From RUG563 sp045589355 (GTDB lineage: Bacteria; Bacillota; Clostridia; Christensenellales; Aristaeellaceae), in contig JAZNOW010000074.1 in NCBI GenBank assembly GCA_045589355.1, forward strand, positions 10,221 through 74,220: a stretch of 64,000 bases of DNA, in the 5' to 3' direction. Each line of letters opens with the position of its first letter. Position 1 is the stretch's first letter. The notes under the pieces are model-generated. The model did no database searches, was not told where the DNA came from, and saw only the letters and a list, made by a program, of their open reading frames with translations. Of this stretch, positions 43,096-51,948 are shown piece by piece. The position numbers were made by a program, and so were the translations under genes.

Positions 43096-43842
43096 TCAAA
43101 ACGCCGCCTTGCCTCCATTTTCCGCCGCTGCGCCGCCATTTGGCTGTTCCGGCGTGCCACCGGGCAGCCGGTACATGCTGAACTTCAGCCCGTCGCAGGA
43201 CACGCAATGATACTGCACCGTGCCATGCAGCCCCGTCACCGCCCCACGCAGGGACGCGCCGTGCAGATGGCCGTATACCGCATCATTCACCTGATATTCT
43301 TCCAGCAGCCTGGAAAGCCGCGTTTCCCCGCCGCCCTCTGCCAGGGGCGGATAATGGGTCATCACGATCAGCCTGTCTCCGCCCAGCTTTTTGGCGCTGG
43401 ATAAAGAAAGCTCCATCCGGATCAGTTCCCGGCTGTAGATCTTTTCATCTTCCGCATTGCCGTTTGCCGGCAGCGTCCAGCCCCGGGTGCCGCAGATGAC
43501 GGTATCCCCAAAGCGCATGGCGTCGTTCTGGATGGCGTACATGTTTTCCGGCAGTACTTCCCTCAGCCGGTTGATGCCGCACCACCAGTAATCGTGGTTG
43601 CCCCGCAGGATCACTTTCTTCCCGGGCAGCCGGCCGATCATCCTCAAATCTTCCAGAGCCGGCTCCAGCTGCATGGCCCAGCTGATATCACCGGGGATCA
43701 GCACCAGATCGTCCGGAGAAACTTTTTCCTGCCAGTCCTGTGCGATACGCGAAAAATGGCCCTCCCAATGAGCACCAAACACATCCATGGGCTTGTTATC
43801 GCCCCCGGGCAAATGCAGATCGCCTATCGCAAAAATATTCAC
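43096..43842 (-). CDS. Cytoplasmic metallophosphoesterase
   Basis: The 248-residue protein has the calcineurin-like motifs IGDLHLPGGDN, LIPGDISWA, LRGNHDYWW, MTHYPP and YGHLHG. No signal peptide or anchor is seen. This short clade (Ser/Thr-phosphatase-like or YfcE-like) has no firm substrate. The start is read as GTG at 43842, two bases after the stop codon of the zinc-ribbon gene, with only a weak GAAGAAGAG before it, so translation is probably coupled. The C-terminal 25 residues are low complexity (Gly/Ala/Glu). Confidence 0.85.
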   Translation of the reverse strand: MNIFAIGDLHLPGGDNKPMDVFGAHWEGHFSRIAQDWQEKVSPDDLVLIPGDISWAMQLEPALEDLRMIGRLPGKKVILRGNHDYWWCGINRLREVLPENMYAIQNDAMRFGDTVICGTRGWTLPANGNAEDEKIYSRELIRMELSLSSAKKLGGDRLIVMTHYPPLAEGGGETRLSRLLEEYQVNDAVYGHLHGASLRGAVTGLHGTVQYHCVSCDGLKFSMYRLPGGTPEQPNGGAAAENGGKAAF

Positions 43843-43844
43843 GG

Positions 43845-44231
43845 TTACTCTTCTTCGTCCTCTTCTTCATCTTCCATCTCTTCTTCGCTCATGGCGTCCA
43901 GAGACAGATCGTTTTCAATTTCGCCGAATTCGCCGTCGTCATCAATTTCGGGAATGATTTCGTCCATGGAACTGACGGGATCAATATCCAGGGCAGTTTC
44001 ATCCACGCGCACATCTTCATCGTGCTCGTCGCTATTGTTTGCGTTCATTTCCTTCAGGCAGAAAAGGCAGGCATCCTTGCCGGGAAGCGCAGGCGCTTCG
44101 TTGCAGATGGTGCACATTTCGATCTCTTCCCGCTGCACTTCGCCCTTCATTTCCCGTTTGCAGATTTTGCAATACCCTTCGGTATCCTGGATGTAGTTCA
44201 GTTCGCAGCGCGGACATTTGATCAATGCCAT
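43845..44231 (-). CDS. Double zinc-ribbon protein with acidic tail
   Basis: The 128-residue protein has four CxxC knuckles: CPRC, CKIC, CTIC and CLFC, which form two likely zinc ribbons within the first 60 residues. The remaining half is strongly acidic and ends in a run of Glu and Asp (EEEMEDEEEDEEE). Such a layout suggests a protein-, RNA- or DNA-binding adaptor, but no family is recognised. The ATG at 44231 follows AGGAGGG; a longer in-frame start at 44297 precedes this site. It is co-transcribed with the downstream metallophosphoesterase. Confidence 0.75.
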   Translation of the reverse strand: MALIKCPRCELNYIQDTEGYCKICKREMKGEVQREEIEMCTICNEAPALPGKDACLFCLKEMNANNSDEHDEDVRVDETALDIDPVSSMDEIIPEIDDDGEFGEIENDLSLDAMSEEEMEDEEEDEEE

Positions 44232-44355
44232 GAAAAATCCCTCCTGTAAATACTCCCATTTATTGTTATGGTAATGGCTTTCCAATTCGTTCGACATCCT
44301 GCCCGTTTTATGCTACATTCTTTTCGTAACACTTTTGTAACAAAAGGAGGACATC

Positions 44356-45066
44356 ATGAAACACGTACGATTTGGTTTTATCACACTGGCGCTTCTGCTT
44401 TGCCTGGCGGCTCTTTCACCCGCCGCCATGGCCGAAAGCTGTTATGTGGGCTGCCCGGACTGCCACAGCAATGCCGATTGTGCATCCTGCGCTTTCTGCG
44501 TTGCCGTCACGGCCACTGCCCGGCCCAGGGAAAACCCAACGCCCTCCCCTGCCGTGCGCCCCATCCAGACGATGAAGCCTGCTGCTACACGCAAACCCGA
44601 AAGCACTGCCACCGCATCTCCCACGGCCAAACCCGCTTTCACGCCGGCTCCCTCTTTAGGCATGGGTGATTATACTACAATAACAGGAGCAAAGCAAGAG
44701 GAAATTGTACTTCAATTGCTCAATCAGGACCGCCTCCGGAACGGCCTGGCGCCCCTGCCCGTGGACCCTGCGCTTTCCCGTATTGCCCGCATCAAATCCC
44801 AGGACATGAAAGACAACCGCTATTTTGCCCACGAATCCCCCACCTACGGCCGTGCCGCCCAGATGCTGACCCACTTTGGCTACGCTTATCAGGGTGTCGG
44901 CGAAAACATTGCCCATCATGCCACAGTGGAAAAAGCAGAAGCTGCCTTTATGTCCAGCTGGGGCCACCGCATCAACATTCTGGGCAAGCAGTGGACCAAG
45001 GTAGGCATCGGCGTGGTCTATGACGATCAGGGCTTTGTCTACGTTACCCAATTGTTTGTCCGCTGA
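44356..45066 (+). CDS. Secreted CAP/SCP-domain protein with Cys-rich head
   Basis: The 236-residue protein has a signal peptide (to about 26, cut near AMAES), then a compact Cys cluster with seven Cys in about 20 residues (C29 to C48: CYVGCPDC, CASCAFC). A Pro/Thr linker (about 53-95) leads to a C-terminal CAP domain with LLNQDRLRNGLAPL, IARIKSQDM, YFAHESPTYG, GENIAHH and WGHRINIL. CAP domains in Clostridia are widespread in secreted proteins, and some in spore coats; activity is unknown. AAAGGAGG precedes the ATG. A terminator follows. Confidence 0.88.
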   Translation: MKHVRFGFITLALLLCLAALSPAAMAESCYVGCPDCHSNADCASCAFCVAVTATARPRENPTPSPAVRPIQTMKPAATRKPESTATASPTAKPAFTPAPSLGMGDYTTITGAKQEEIVLQLLNQDRLRNGLAPLPVDPALSRIARIKSQDMKDNRYFAHESPTYGRAAQMLTHFGYAYQGVGENIAHHATVEKAEAAFMSSWGHRINILGKQWTKVGIGVVYDDQGFVYVTQLFVR

Positions 45067-45072
45067 AAAGAG

Positions 45073-45105
45073 GGCTGTTGTGTGAATGCACAACAGCCTT
45101 TTTTT
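45073..45105 (+). terminator. Terminator of the CAP gene
   Basis: GGCTGTTGTG (45073-45082) pairs perfectly with CACAACAGCC (45089-45098), followed by seven T. Confidence 0.9.
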
Positions 45106-45106
45106 C

Positions 45107-45358
45107 TTACCGCCCGGGCCACACCTGATGTAAGGCTGCCCGGCTGCCGGGAAAAGCATACCTGCCCGTATTTACCGCCGGCTGCGCCGTTTCCTGGGCA
45201 TTCACGGTGTCGCCCACCTGCTTTTCCAGAATGGCATCCGCTTTGCGCATGGCATCCATGAGGGCGCTTTTGCCGGCAATGCTTCTTGAACGGGCAGGCA
45301 GCAGCGCCGCTTCCTCGATCTGCATGGCCGGGGTATATGCATCACTCCAAAGGCTCAT
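45107..45358 (-). CDS. Small protein of unknown function
   Basis: The 83-residue protein begins MSLWSDAYTPAMQIEEAAL and contains a likely helix (SALMDAMRKADAILEKQV). It has no membrane segment or known motif. The ATG at 45358 is preceded by GGAGGGAGGGAAG, a strong ribosome binding site, which is the main evidence for a real gene. Longer in-frame starts run through the engB terminator and were rejected. It is encoded between the CAP gene terminator and the engB terminator, reading away from engB. Confidence 0.6.
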   Translation of the reverse strand: MSLWSDAYTPAMQIEEAALLPARSRSIAGKSALMDAMRKADAILEKQVGDTVNAQETAQPAVNTGRYAFPGSRAALHQVWPGR

Positions 45359-45420
45359 TTTCTTCCCTCCCTCCTGCTGCATCTTATGCAATGGAAGAAA
45401 AACGGTGCAAATGCGCATAA

Positions 45421-45453
45421 AAAGAACCCCTGTACAGCCGTACAGAGGCTCTT
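45421..45453 (-). terminator. Terminator of the lonA-engB unit
   Basis: On the minus strand CTGTAC and GTACAG form the core of a stem extended by GAGCC/GG and AAGA/TCTT, followed by five T. It lies 15 bases after the engB stop codon. Confidence 0.75.
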
Positions 45454-45468
45454 TCGTTTGCAGCGGTT

Positions 45469-46077
45469 TTATTCTTCCGCGTTTTCGGGCATTTCCGGTT
45501 CCGAAATGGCTTCTTCGATCTTTTTCAGCAGTTCTTCCCGTCCGTCCCCGTTTTCGCTGGAATAGCACAGCACCTGCCAGGGCTGCACCTGCAGTGCCCG
45601 GCAAATGGGAGCCAGATGCTTCATCCGGGCACCCCGGCTGATTTTATCCGCCTTCGTTGCCACCACAAAGAAGGGCTGGCCGGTACCGCGCAGGAACATG
45701 TTCATCTGAATATCATCCTGGGTGGGCTCATGGCGGATATCCACCAGATGCAGCGTCAGCTTCAGTTCTTCCGTTTCCCGGAAGTACTTTTCCATCATTT
45801 CGCCCCAACGCAGCTTTTCCTTTTTATCCACCTTGGCAAAGCCATAGCCGGGCAGGTCCACCAAATGGAAATTGTCGTTGAGCAAAAAGAGGTTGATCAG
45901 CCGGGTTTTGCCGGGGGTGGCGCTGGTGCGGGCCAGGGCCTTTCTGCGGCAGAGGCTGTTGATGAGGGAGGACTTGCCCACGTTGCTCTTCCCCGCCACG
46001 GCAATCTGGGGCAGGGTTACTTCCGGGGGCTGGTACACACTCATACTGGTTACAAATTCCGCTTTTTTGATTTCCAT
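45469..46077 (-). CDS. engB: Ribosome biogenesis GTPase EngB (YsxC/YihA)
   Basis: The 202-residue GTPase has G1 GKSNVGKSS, G2 around TSATPGKTR, G3 DLPGYGFAK and G4 TKAD. EngB helps late assembly of the large ribosomal subunit. The ATG at 46077 (MEIKKAEFVTS) matches the usual family N-terminus; an in-frame GTG at 46101 is an alternative closer to the lon stop codon. Neither has a strong ribosome binding site, so coupling with lonA is possible. The lonB-lonA-engB order is the same as in Bacillus subtilis. Confidence 0.93.
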   Translation of the reverse strand: MEIKKAEFVTSMSVYQPPEVTLPQIAVAGKSNVGKSSLINSLCRRKALARTSATPGKTRLINLFLLNDNFHLVDLPGYGFAKVDKKEKLRWGEMMEKYFRETEELKLTLHLVDIRHEPTQDDIQMNMFLRGTGQPFFVVATKADKISRGARMKHLAPICRALQVQPWQVLCYSSENGDGREELLKKIEEAISEPEMPENAEE

Positions 46078-46108
46078 AATCGGCTCGCTTTCGTTCTTCA
46101 CGGGAAGA

Positions 46109-48439
46109 TCACTTCATCAGCGCCACTTTCAGCACATCCTCGGCGTTTTCCACCAGCAGAATGCGGAAACGGCTCAGCACATGCATGGGCACATCTTCCA
46201 GATCTTTCTTGTTTTCCTTGGGCAGCAGAATGGTTTTCACCCCGGCACGGTAGGCCGCCAGCAGCTTTTCCTTCACGCCGCCAATGGGCAGCACCCGGCC
46301 CCGCAGGGTAATTTCCCCGGTCATAGCCACGGTCTGGTCCACCGGCTTTCCGCTCAGGGCAGATACCAGGGCGCAAGTCAGCGTCACACCGGCGGAAGGG
46401 CCGTCCTTGGGCACAGCGCCTTCGGGCACATGCACATGGATGTCCTGGGTTTTGTAGAAATCCTCCGCAATGCCGTATTCCGCCGCATGGGCACGCACCC
46501 AGCTGCGGGCCGCCTGAGCGGATTCCTTCATCACGTCGCCCAACTGGCCGGTAAGTTGTACCTGGCCGGAGCCGGGCATCACGCTGCATTCCACCGCCAG
46601 CATTTCACCGCCCACTGCGGTATAGGCCAAGCCGTTCACCACGCCCACTTGAGGCTTCTTTTCCGGCATATCCCGCAAAAACTTCACGGCGCCCAGGTAT
46701 TCTTCCACCACCTGGGGGGTAACGGTGATCACGTCTTTATCCGTCTGCAGCATTTCCACCGCAGCCTTGCGCACCACTTTGCCGATGGTGCGGCTGAGGG
46801 TGCGCACACCGGCTTCCCTTGTGTATCCTTCAATGATGCGCTTCATGGCGCCGTCGGTCACCTTGACGGATTTTTCCGGCAGGCCATGTTCCTTCACCTG
46901 CTTGGGCAAAAGGTGTTTTTTGGCAATATGCAGCTTTTCTTCTTCGGTGTAGCTGGGCACTTCGATGATTTCCATACGGTCCAGCAGGGGGGCGGGAATG
47001 GTGTCCTTGCTGTTGGCGGTGGTGATGAACATCACCCGGGACAGATCCACCGGCAGTTCCAGGTAATGATCCCGGAAAGCAAAGTTCTGCTCCGCGTCCA
47101 ATACCTCCAGCATGGCAGAGGCAGGATCCCCCCTGAAATCGTGGCTCATTTTGTCAATTTCGTCAAAGAGGAACACCGGGTTCATGGTGCCGGCCTGCTT
47201 GAGGCTGGAAATGATCCGGCCGGGAATGGCGCCGATGTAGGTACGCCGGTGGCCCCGGATCTCCGCTTCATCCCGTACGCCGCCCAGGCTCATCTGCACA
47301 AACTTGCGGCCCACCGCCCTGGCAATGCCCCGCACAATGCTGGTTTTGCCCACACCGGGAGGGCCAACAAAGCAAAGGATGGGGCCCTTCATGGTTTTAT
47401 CCCGGGTGTTGATTTCCTTCATCCGGCGAACGGCCAGGTATTCGATCACCCGCTCCTTCACCTTTTCCATGGCATAATGGTCTTCGTTCAGGATGCGGGC
47501 CGCCCGTTTCAGGTCCAGGTTATCGGCGGTTTCCTTGCCCCAGGGCAAATCCAGAATCCATTCCACATAGGTGCGGCTCACGCCGATCTCCGGGGTGCCG
47601 GGAGCCATACGGGAAAGCCGGTCCAGCTCCTTCTTCACCTTTTCCCGGGCTTCATCGTTCAAAGGCGTTTCGCTCAGCCGGCGGCGCAGATCCTCCACGT
47701 CGGTGGCTTCCTTATCGCCCAGTTCTTCCTGAATGGCCTTGATCTGCTCCCGCAGGTAATAATCCTTCTGGTTTTTGTCGATCTGCTTTTTCAACCGGCT
47801 CTGCACCTGCTTTTCGATGTGGGCCAGCTCCGTTTCCCGGGCCAGAATGCCGCAGAGGGTCTCCAGCCGGTGCATCACGTCGATTTCTTCCAGAATAGCC
47901 TGACGGTCTTCCACACGGGTCAGCACATTGGCTGCAATAATATCCGCCAGCTGGTCCGCCTTATCCACGTCCCGTACGGAACGCAGGGTTTCGCCGGATA
48001 CCCGCATGGAGGTTTTTGCATATTCTTCAAACAGCTCATGGGTGGTGCGCACCAGTGCTTCCGTCTCGGCGCCGGGCAGCGCTTTCTTTTCCGTCAGCAC
48101 CACTTCCGCAATCCAGCAGGGATCCTCCTCCACCACGGCATGGAGCAGCGCCCGCTGCCTGCCTTCCACCAGTACACGGATGGAATCGCCGGGCATGTTC
48201 AGCACCTGCTTCACATGGGCCACTGTGCCTACCCGGCACATATCCTCCATGCCGGGTTCTTCCACGTCCCCATCCTTCTGGGCCACCAGGAATACCATCT
48301 GGTCCTCCATCATGGCCTTTTCCAGGGCAGAAACAGACCGCTGCCGGCCCACGTCAAAATGCAGCACCATGTGGGGAAACACCATCAGCCCACGCAGGGG
48401 AATAAGCGGCAGCGTAAGCTTTTCCTTTTTCTTTGCCAT
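46109..48439 (-). CDS. lon: ATP-dependent protease LonA
   Basis: The 776-residue protease has an N-terminal substrate-binding domain with coiled coil (to about 300), an AAA+ module with Walker A GPPGVGKT (359-366) and Walker B FLFDEIDKM, and a C-terminal Ser-Lys protease domain. The catalytic pair is Ser 682 in KDGPSAG and Lys 725 in GGVKEKLLA, with the family spacing of 43. It degrades damaged and regulatory proteins in the cytoplasm. AGGAG precedes the ATG at 48439. A promoter lies in the gap after lonB. Confidence 0.97.
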   Translation of the reverse strand: MAKKKEKLTLPLIPLRGLMVFPHMVLHFDVGRQRSVSALEKAMMEDQMVFLVAQKDGDVEEPGMEDMCRVGTVAHVKQVLNMPGDSIRVLVEGRQRALLHAVVEEDPCWIAEVVLTEKKALPGAETEALVRTTHELFEEYAKTSMRVSGETLRSVRDVDKADQLADIIAANVLTRVEDRQAILEEIDVMHRLETLCGILARETELAHIEKQVQSRLKKQIDKNQKDYYLREQIKAIQEELGDKEATDVEDLRRRLSETPLNDEAREKVKKELDRLSRMAPGTPEIGVSRTYVEWILDLPWGKETADNLDLKRAARILNEDHYAMEKVKERVIEYLAVRRMKEINTRDKTMKGPILCFVGPPGVGKTSIVRGIARAVGRKFVQMSLGGVRDEAEIRGHRRTYIGAIPGRIISSLKQAGTMNPVFLFDEIDKMSHDFRGDPASAMLEVLDAEQNFAFRDHYLELPVDLSRVMFITTANSKDTIPAPLLDRMEIIEVPSYTEEEKLHIAKKHLLPKQVKEHGLPEKSVKVTDGAMKRIIEGYTREAGVRTLSRTIGKVVRKAAVEMLQTDKDVITVTPQVVEEYLGAVKFLRDMPEKKPQVGVVNGLAYTAVGGEMLAVECSVMPGSGQVQLTGQLGDVMKESAQAARSWVRAHAAEYGIAEDFYKTQDIHVHVPEGAVPKDGPSAGVTLTCALVSALSGKPVDQTVAMTGEITLRGRVLPIGGVKEKLLAAYRAGVKTILLPKENKKDLEDVPMHVLSRFRILLVENAEDVLKVALMK

Positions 48440-48501
48440 AATAACTCCTGATCTTTGTTTATTCCATGCATTGCCGGAAGCGTATAACCCGGCAACATAT
48501 A

Positions 48502-48530
48502 ATTATAGCCCATTCTCCGCTAAAAAGCAA
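48502..48530 (-). promoter_or_regulatory. Promoter of lonA
   Basis: On the minus strand TTGCTT (48530-48525) and a consensus TATAAT (48507-48502) are 17 bases apart, in the 101-base gap between lonB and lonA. No CIRCE or CtsR-type repeat was seen. Confidence 0.65.
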
Positions 48531-48540
48531 CCTTTCCCCT

Positions 48541-50202
48541 TCAGCCGACGCCCTTGGCAGCAAGGGGCAGCACAGGCATGGGCTGCTCTTCCCCTGCCGT
48601 TTCTGCCGGGGCAGGCAGCAGCATTTTTTCCATTGCCTGCGCCACCGTATCCACCGGGATCACCTGAATGCCGGCATGGTCAAACCGTTCCATGTAGTTT
48701 GCCCGGGGCACAAACACCCGCTGCAGCCCGGCACGCCTGGCCGCATCCACCTTCCGGGATACGCCGCCCACCGGCAGCACCTGCCCCTGCACGCTCACTT
48801 CCCCCGTTACCGCAGCGCTGCCATCCACCGGCACGCCCCGGAGGACGCTCACGGCTGCTATCAGCATGGCCACCCCGGCAGAAGGTCCGTCCACCGGCAT
48901 GCCCCCGGGAAAATTGATGTGGATATCCTTATCCTTCTGCCACAGGTTCATTTCCTTCAGCAGGGTGAGCACATTCCGGGCCGAGGCATGGGCTGTGGAT
49001 TTGCGGCGCATCACATGGCCGGCTCCTCCCATTTCTTCTTCCTCCACAATACCGGTCACATCCACCTGGCCTGTTCCCTTTTCCACCGCCGCTTCAATTT
49101 CCATCACCATGCCCTGCTGCGCCCCCTGCACCGCCAGCCCATGCACACAGCCAATGCGGTTTTCCAAAGGTGCTGCACTTTCCGGCCGGGGGCTGTAATG
49201 GCCCGACTCGATCACCCATTCCATGTCCGTCCTGCGGATTTCTTCCCGTTTTTCCATCTGGGCCAGGCCGCCTGCCATCTGCACCATGTTGATGGCGTCC
49301 CGGCCGCAATGGGCATAGCTGCCCAGCAGCCGCGCCGTTTCCTTTTCCATGCGAAAGCCGGCCCTTCTGGCCGCTTCAAAGCCGATGCGCCCCACTTCCT
49401 CCTTTTCCAGCGGCCGGAAAAACACCTCCATGCACCGGGAGCGAAGGGCGGGTGAAATCTCCTCCGGCGATTTGGTGGTGGCGCCAATGAGCCGGAAATC
49501 CGCCGGCATGCCGTTTTTGAAAATTTCATGGATGTGCCGGGGAATATTCCGGTCTTCCCGGTTATAGTAGGCGGATTCAAAATGCACCTTCCTGTCCTCC
49601 AGCACTTTCAGCAGTTTGTTGAGCTGAATGGGATGCATCTCCCCGATCTCATCCAGGAACAATACCCCGCCGTGGGCCCGGCTCACCGCCCCCATCTTGG
49701 GCTGGGGCACCCCCTGCATTCCCATGGGCCCGGCCCCCTGATAAATAGGATCGTGCACGCTGCCGATCAAAGGATCGGCAATGGAACGCTCGTCAAAGCG
49801 CACGCAGGTAGCATCCACTTCAATAAACGGCGCATTCTTACGAAAAGGCGTGCCTTCGCTTTCCTTGGCCGCCTCCAGTACCAGCCGGGCAGCACAGGTT
49901 TTGCCCACGCCGGGCGGGCCGTAAATGATCACATGCTGAGGGTTCTTTCCGCACAGAATGGCCATCAGGGAGCGGACGCCTTCCTCCTGGCCCACAATGT
50001 CTTCAAACGTTCTGGGGCGCACATGCTCGTTGAGGGGCTCGGTTAGCTTCACTGCCTGCATGCTGCGCAGTTTTTCCATCTCCCGTCCGTCTTCCCGCTG
50101 CCGGGGAGCGGAACTTTTCTGTTGGCTGCGCAGCTGGGTATAGAAAAAAATACCCGTCACAACCGTCACTGTCAGCTGGATCAATAGCAAAATCCATCCC
50201 AT
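48541..50202 (-). CDS. lonB: Membrane-anchored ATP-dependent protease LonB
   Basis: The 553-residue protein starts with a membrane helix (about 2-21), then an AAA+ domain with GPPGVGKT and FLDEIGEM, and a Lon protease domain with VDGPSAG (Ser 441) and VSRKVDA (Lys 484). It lacks the long N-terminal domain of LonA. In Bacillus lonB is linked to sporulation and controlled by sigma F; whether this organism sporulates is not shown here. The ATG at 50202 (MGWILLL) follows GAGGTGG; a longer in-frame start at 50256 precedes it. It lies upstream of lonA, same direction. Confidence 0.92.
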   Translation of the reverse strand: MGWILLLIQLTVTVVTGIFFYTQLRSQQKSSAPRQREDGREMEKLRSMQAVKLTEPLNEHVRPRTFEDIVGQEEGVRSLMAILCGKNPQHVIIYGPPGVGKTCAARLVLEAAKESEGTPFRKNAPFIEVDATCVRFDERSIADPLIGSVHDPIYQGAGPMGMQGVPQPKMGAVSRAHGGVLFLDEIGEMHPIQLNKLLKVLEDRKVHFESAYYNREDRNIPRHIHEIFKNGMPADFRLIGATTKSPEEISPALRSRCMEVFFRPLEKEEVGRIGFEAARRAGFRMEKETARLLGSYAHCGRDAINMVQMAGGLAQMEKREEIRRTDMEWVIESGHYSPRPESAAPLENRIGCVHGLAVQGAQQGMVMEIEAAVEKGTGQVDVTGIVEEEEMGGAGHVMRRKSTAHASARNVLTLLKEMNLWQKDKDIHINFPGGMPVDGPSAGVAMLIAAVSVLRGVPVDGSAAVTGEVSVQGQVLPVGGVSRKVDAARRAGLQRVFVPRANYMERFDHAGIQVIPVDTVAQAMEKMLLPAPAETAGEEQPMPVLPLAAKGVG

Positions 50203-50308
50203 TTCTTCCACCTCTTTTCCTTCTTCCATTAGCATGCGGAAAAGCAGGGATTTCATGATGGGAAAGAATGGCGAAAGAGCACATTTTTTATCTTCTTTCT
50301 TCCTTTCC

Positions 50309-50338
50309 TTGACAAACCAAACCCTTCCAACTTATAAT
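50309..50338 (+). promoter_or_regulatory. Promoter of the first modular secreted-protein gene
   Basis: TTGACA (50309-50314) and TATAAT (50333-50338) both match consensus, with an 18-base spacer, 80 bases before the ATG. Confidence 0.8.
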
Positions 50339-50418
50339 AGAAAAAACGCATGTTTATCACGTTTTTTTCATCCATGATTCCCCGCAAAAATTACAATATC
50401 CATTCAGGAGGCACACAA

Positions 50419-51600
50419 ATGAAAAAGAAGCTGCTCTTCATGTCGGTCGTTGCCCTTTTCCTTTGCCTGGCAGCCCTTCCTGCCCTGGCATACGGCATCA
50501 GCGGCACGGCAACGGGCTCTGTGGATATCCGCTATGAAAACTTGCAGTTTGCGCCGGTCACCGGCACCAGCTTTACCGAAGGCATGGTGCCCTGGTATTG
50601 CAGCGTCAAATTGTCTCCCCAGAACGATAAGGAATGGCAATCCTATTATTCCACGGACGTGGGCCGTTTCACCCAGGTGCGCGTGGTCCTTTACCGGCTC
50701 AACGGCAGCCTGTACGGCGGCACCGCATGGCAAAGCTACTGGCGCACCCTGTCCGCCAAAGGCTATGACAAGGTGCGTGAAGCTTCTTTCTCCGACGGCG
50801 GCCTGGTTCAGCTGCCTGCCGGCAACTACCGCATCAGCCTGGAAACTTTGTGGAACGGCGCAACGGGCGAAAACTACACCACCGTCTGCTCCAATGATTT
50901 TGTGGTGAACCCCAAGCCCACGCCCCTGCCCACCGCCACCCCGGCGCCCCAGTACGCCACGGTGACCCTCCTGCACCAGGCATCCGGCACCGGCCAGATC
51001 CTCTACCAGATGGATATCACCGCCATGCCCGGCAACCAGAACTTCTACCCCGCCTGGGCCCATCAGGATTATTCCCTGGTCAGCAACAGCTGCGTGCAGC
51101 TTTATGTGCAGGCCAATAACCATTACTACGTCACGTTCCTCTACGCAAAGAACAACATCACCCCCCAGCCCACCCGTGTGCCCACCCCTGTGCCCACACC
51201 CCGGCCCACGCCCAAGCCCACCCGTGTGCCCACGCCCAGGCCTGCCACCCCCGAACCCGGCCAGGCGTACGATCCTGAAAATCCCTTCCTCTACGGCATC
51301 CGGGAGTACGATTACTGCATGGCCCCGGAATACTGTGTGGATCCCGAACAGGAGCCCTGGAACTACTGCTACCTTTACTCCAAGGCCAGCGATATCAACG
51401 GCCGCAACATGGGCCGCTACGATAAGGGCCAGGTGGTGAAGGTGATCAAGTACAACGGCGGCAACCACGGCAAATGGAATTACTGCTACGTGATGACCAA
51501 GGACAACAAGCTGGGCTATATGCACGATTATGCCCTCAAGCCCATCGAGGAAAGCCAGGTGTACTACAACATGTACATCCTCAACAACGGCGTAAAATAA
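50419..51600 (+). CDS. Secreted modular protein with SH3-like C-terminal domain (GC-rich paralogue)
   Basis: The 393-residue protein has a signal peptide (to about 24), an N-terminal beta-rich domain (about 30-165), and a Pro/Thr linker. A middle domain (about 178-250) is followed by a second Pro-rich linker (TPVPTPRPTPKPTRVPTPRP) and a C-terminal domain (about 290-380). The last begins with NPFLYGI and contains PWNYCYLYS, NMGRYDKG and DNKLGYMHDYALKP. The middle and last domains recur in the AT-rich paralogue at 52376-53551. The final domain looks like an SH3-like wall or ligand binding fold. Function is unknown. The ATG at 50419 follows AGGAGG. Confidence 0.82.
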   Translation: MKKKLLFMSVVALFLCLAALPALAYGISGTATGSVDIRYENLQFAPVTGTSFTEGMVPWYCSVKLSPQNDKEWQSYYSTDVGRFTQVRVVLYRLNGSLYGGTAWQSYWRTLSAKGYDKVREASFSDGGLVQLPAGNYRISLETLWNGATGENYTTVCSNDFVVNPKPTPLPTATPAPQYATVTLLHQASGTGQILYQMDITAMPGNQNFYPAWAHQDYSLVSNSCVQLYVQANNHYYVTFLYAKNNITPQPTRVPTPVPTPRPTPKPTRVPTPRPATPEPGQAYDPENPFLYGIREYDYCMAPEYCVDPEQEPWNYCYLYSKASDINGRNMGRYDKGQVVKVIKYNGGNHGKWNYCYVMTKDNKLGYMHDYALKPIEESQVYYNMYILNNGVK

Positions 51601-51610
51601 TCAGCAAACA

Positions 51611-51653
51611 AAAAACCGCCCTGCATGATGCATGTCATGCAGGGCGGTTTTTT
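51611..51653. terminator. Bidirectional terminator after the first modular protein
   Basis: An 18-base stem runs from 51611 (AAAAACCGCCC...) to 51628 and pairs with 51635-51652, with a TGCATG loop and T runs on both sides. It can end both the upstream gene and the convergent xre gene. The core stem is repeated after the paralogue at 53573. Confidence 0.92.
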
Positions 51654-51674
51654 ACTTCAACAACATTATCTTCC

Positions 51675-51920
51675 TTATTCTTCTTTTCGTTTTCTTTCAC
51701 TCTGGTCCAGTTCTCTGGGTTCATCTGTAAGCCCCACCAAATAATCAGACGACAATCCATAAAATTTACACAGCGTAACCAAATCTTCTATTTTCAATTC
51801 AGCACGCCCATTTTCAATATGGCTGTAACCTTGCTGAGATTTCTGGATCACCTTCCCAACGTCCTGCTGAGATAAATCCTTATCTTCTCCTATTTCCCTC
51901 AGCCGTTTCCGATAATCCAT
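51675..51920 (-). CDS. XRE family helix-turn-helix regulator
   Basis: The 81-residue protein is almost only an HTH_3 domain: LREIGEDKDLSQQDVGKV, SQQGYSHIENGRAEL (recognition helix) and LCKFYGLSSDYLVGL. It ends in a charged tail. It is AT-rich in codon use. GAGGTGAG precedes the ATG at 51920. It is divergent from the lipoprotein/modular-protein genes, and two inverted repeats of the ACTCA/TGAGT type lie in the gap between them, so it probably represses one or both promoters. Confidence 0.9.
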   Translation of the reverse strand: MDYRKRLREIGEDKDLSQQDVGKVIQKSQQGYSHIENGRAELKIEDLVTLCKFYGLSSDYLVGLTDEPRELDQSERKRKEE

Positions 51921-51948
51921 TCATCTCACCTCATGAGCAATTTATCAC

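Noticed and set aside
42759..43181. 140-codon plus-strand frame in the AT-rich gap
   Set aside because: It runs through the perfect terminator at 42872-42911 and a Phe-rich T-run stretch; not a plausible protein.
45872..48451. Open frame of about 860 codons opposite lonA
   Set aside because: Shadow of the lonA gene; His/Gly/Phe-rich low-information protein with no ribosome site.
50203..50308. Extra coding or RNA gene between lonB and the modular protein gene
   Set aside because: Only a T-rich stretch leading to a promoter; no structure or frame with a ribosome site.
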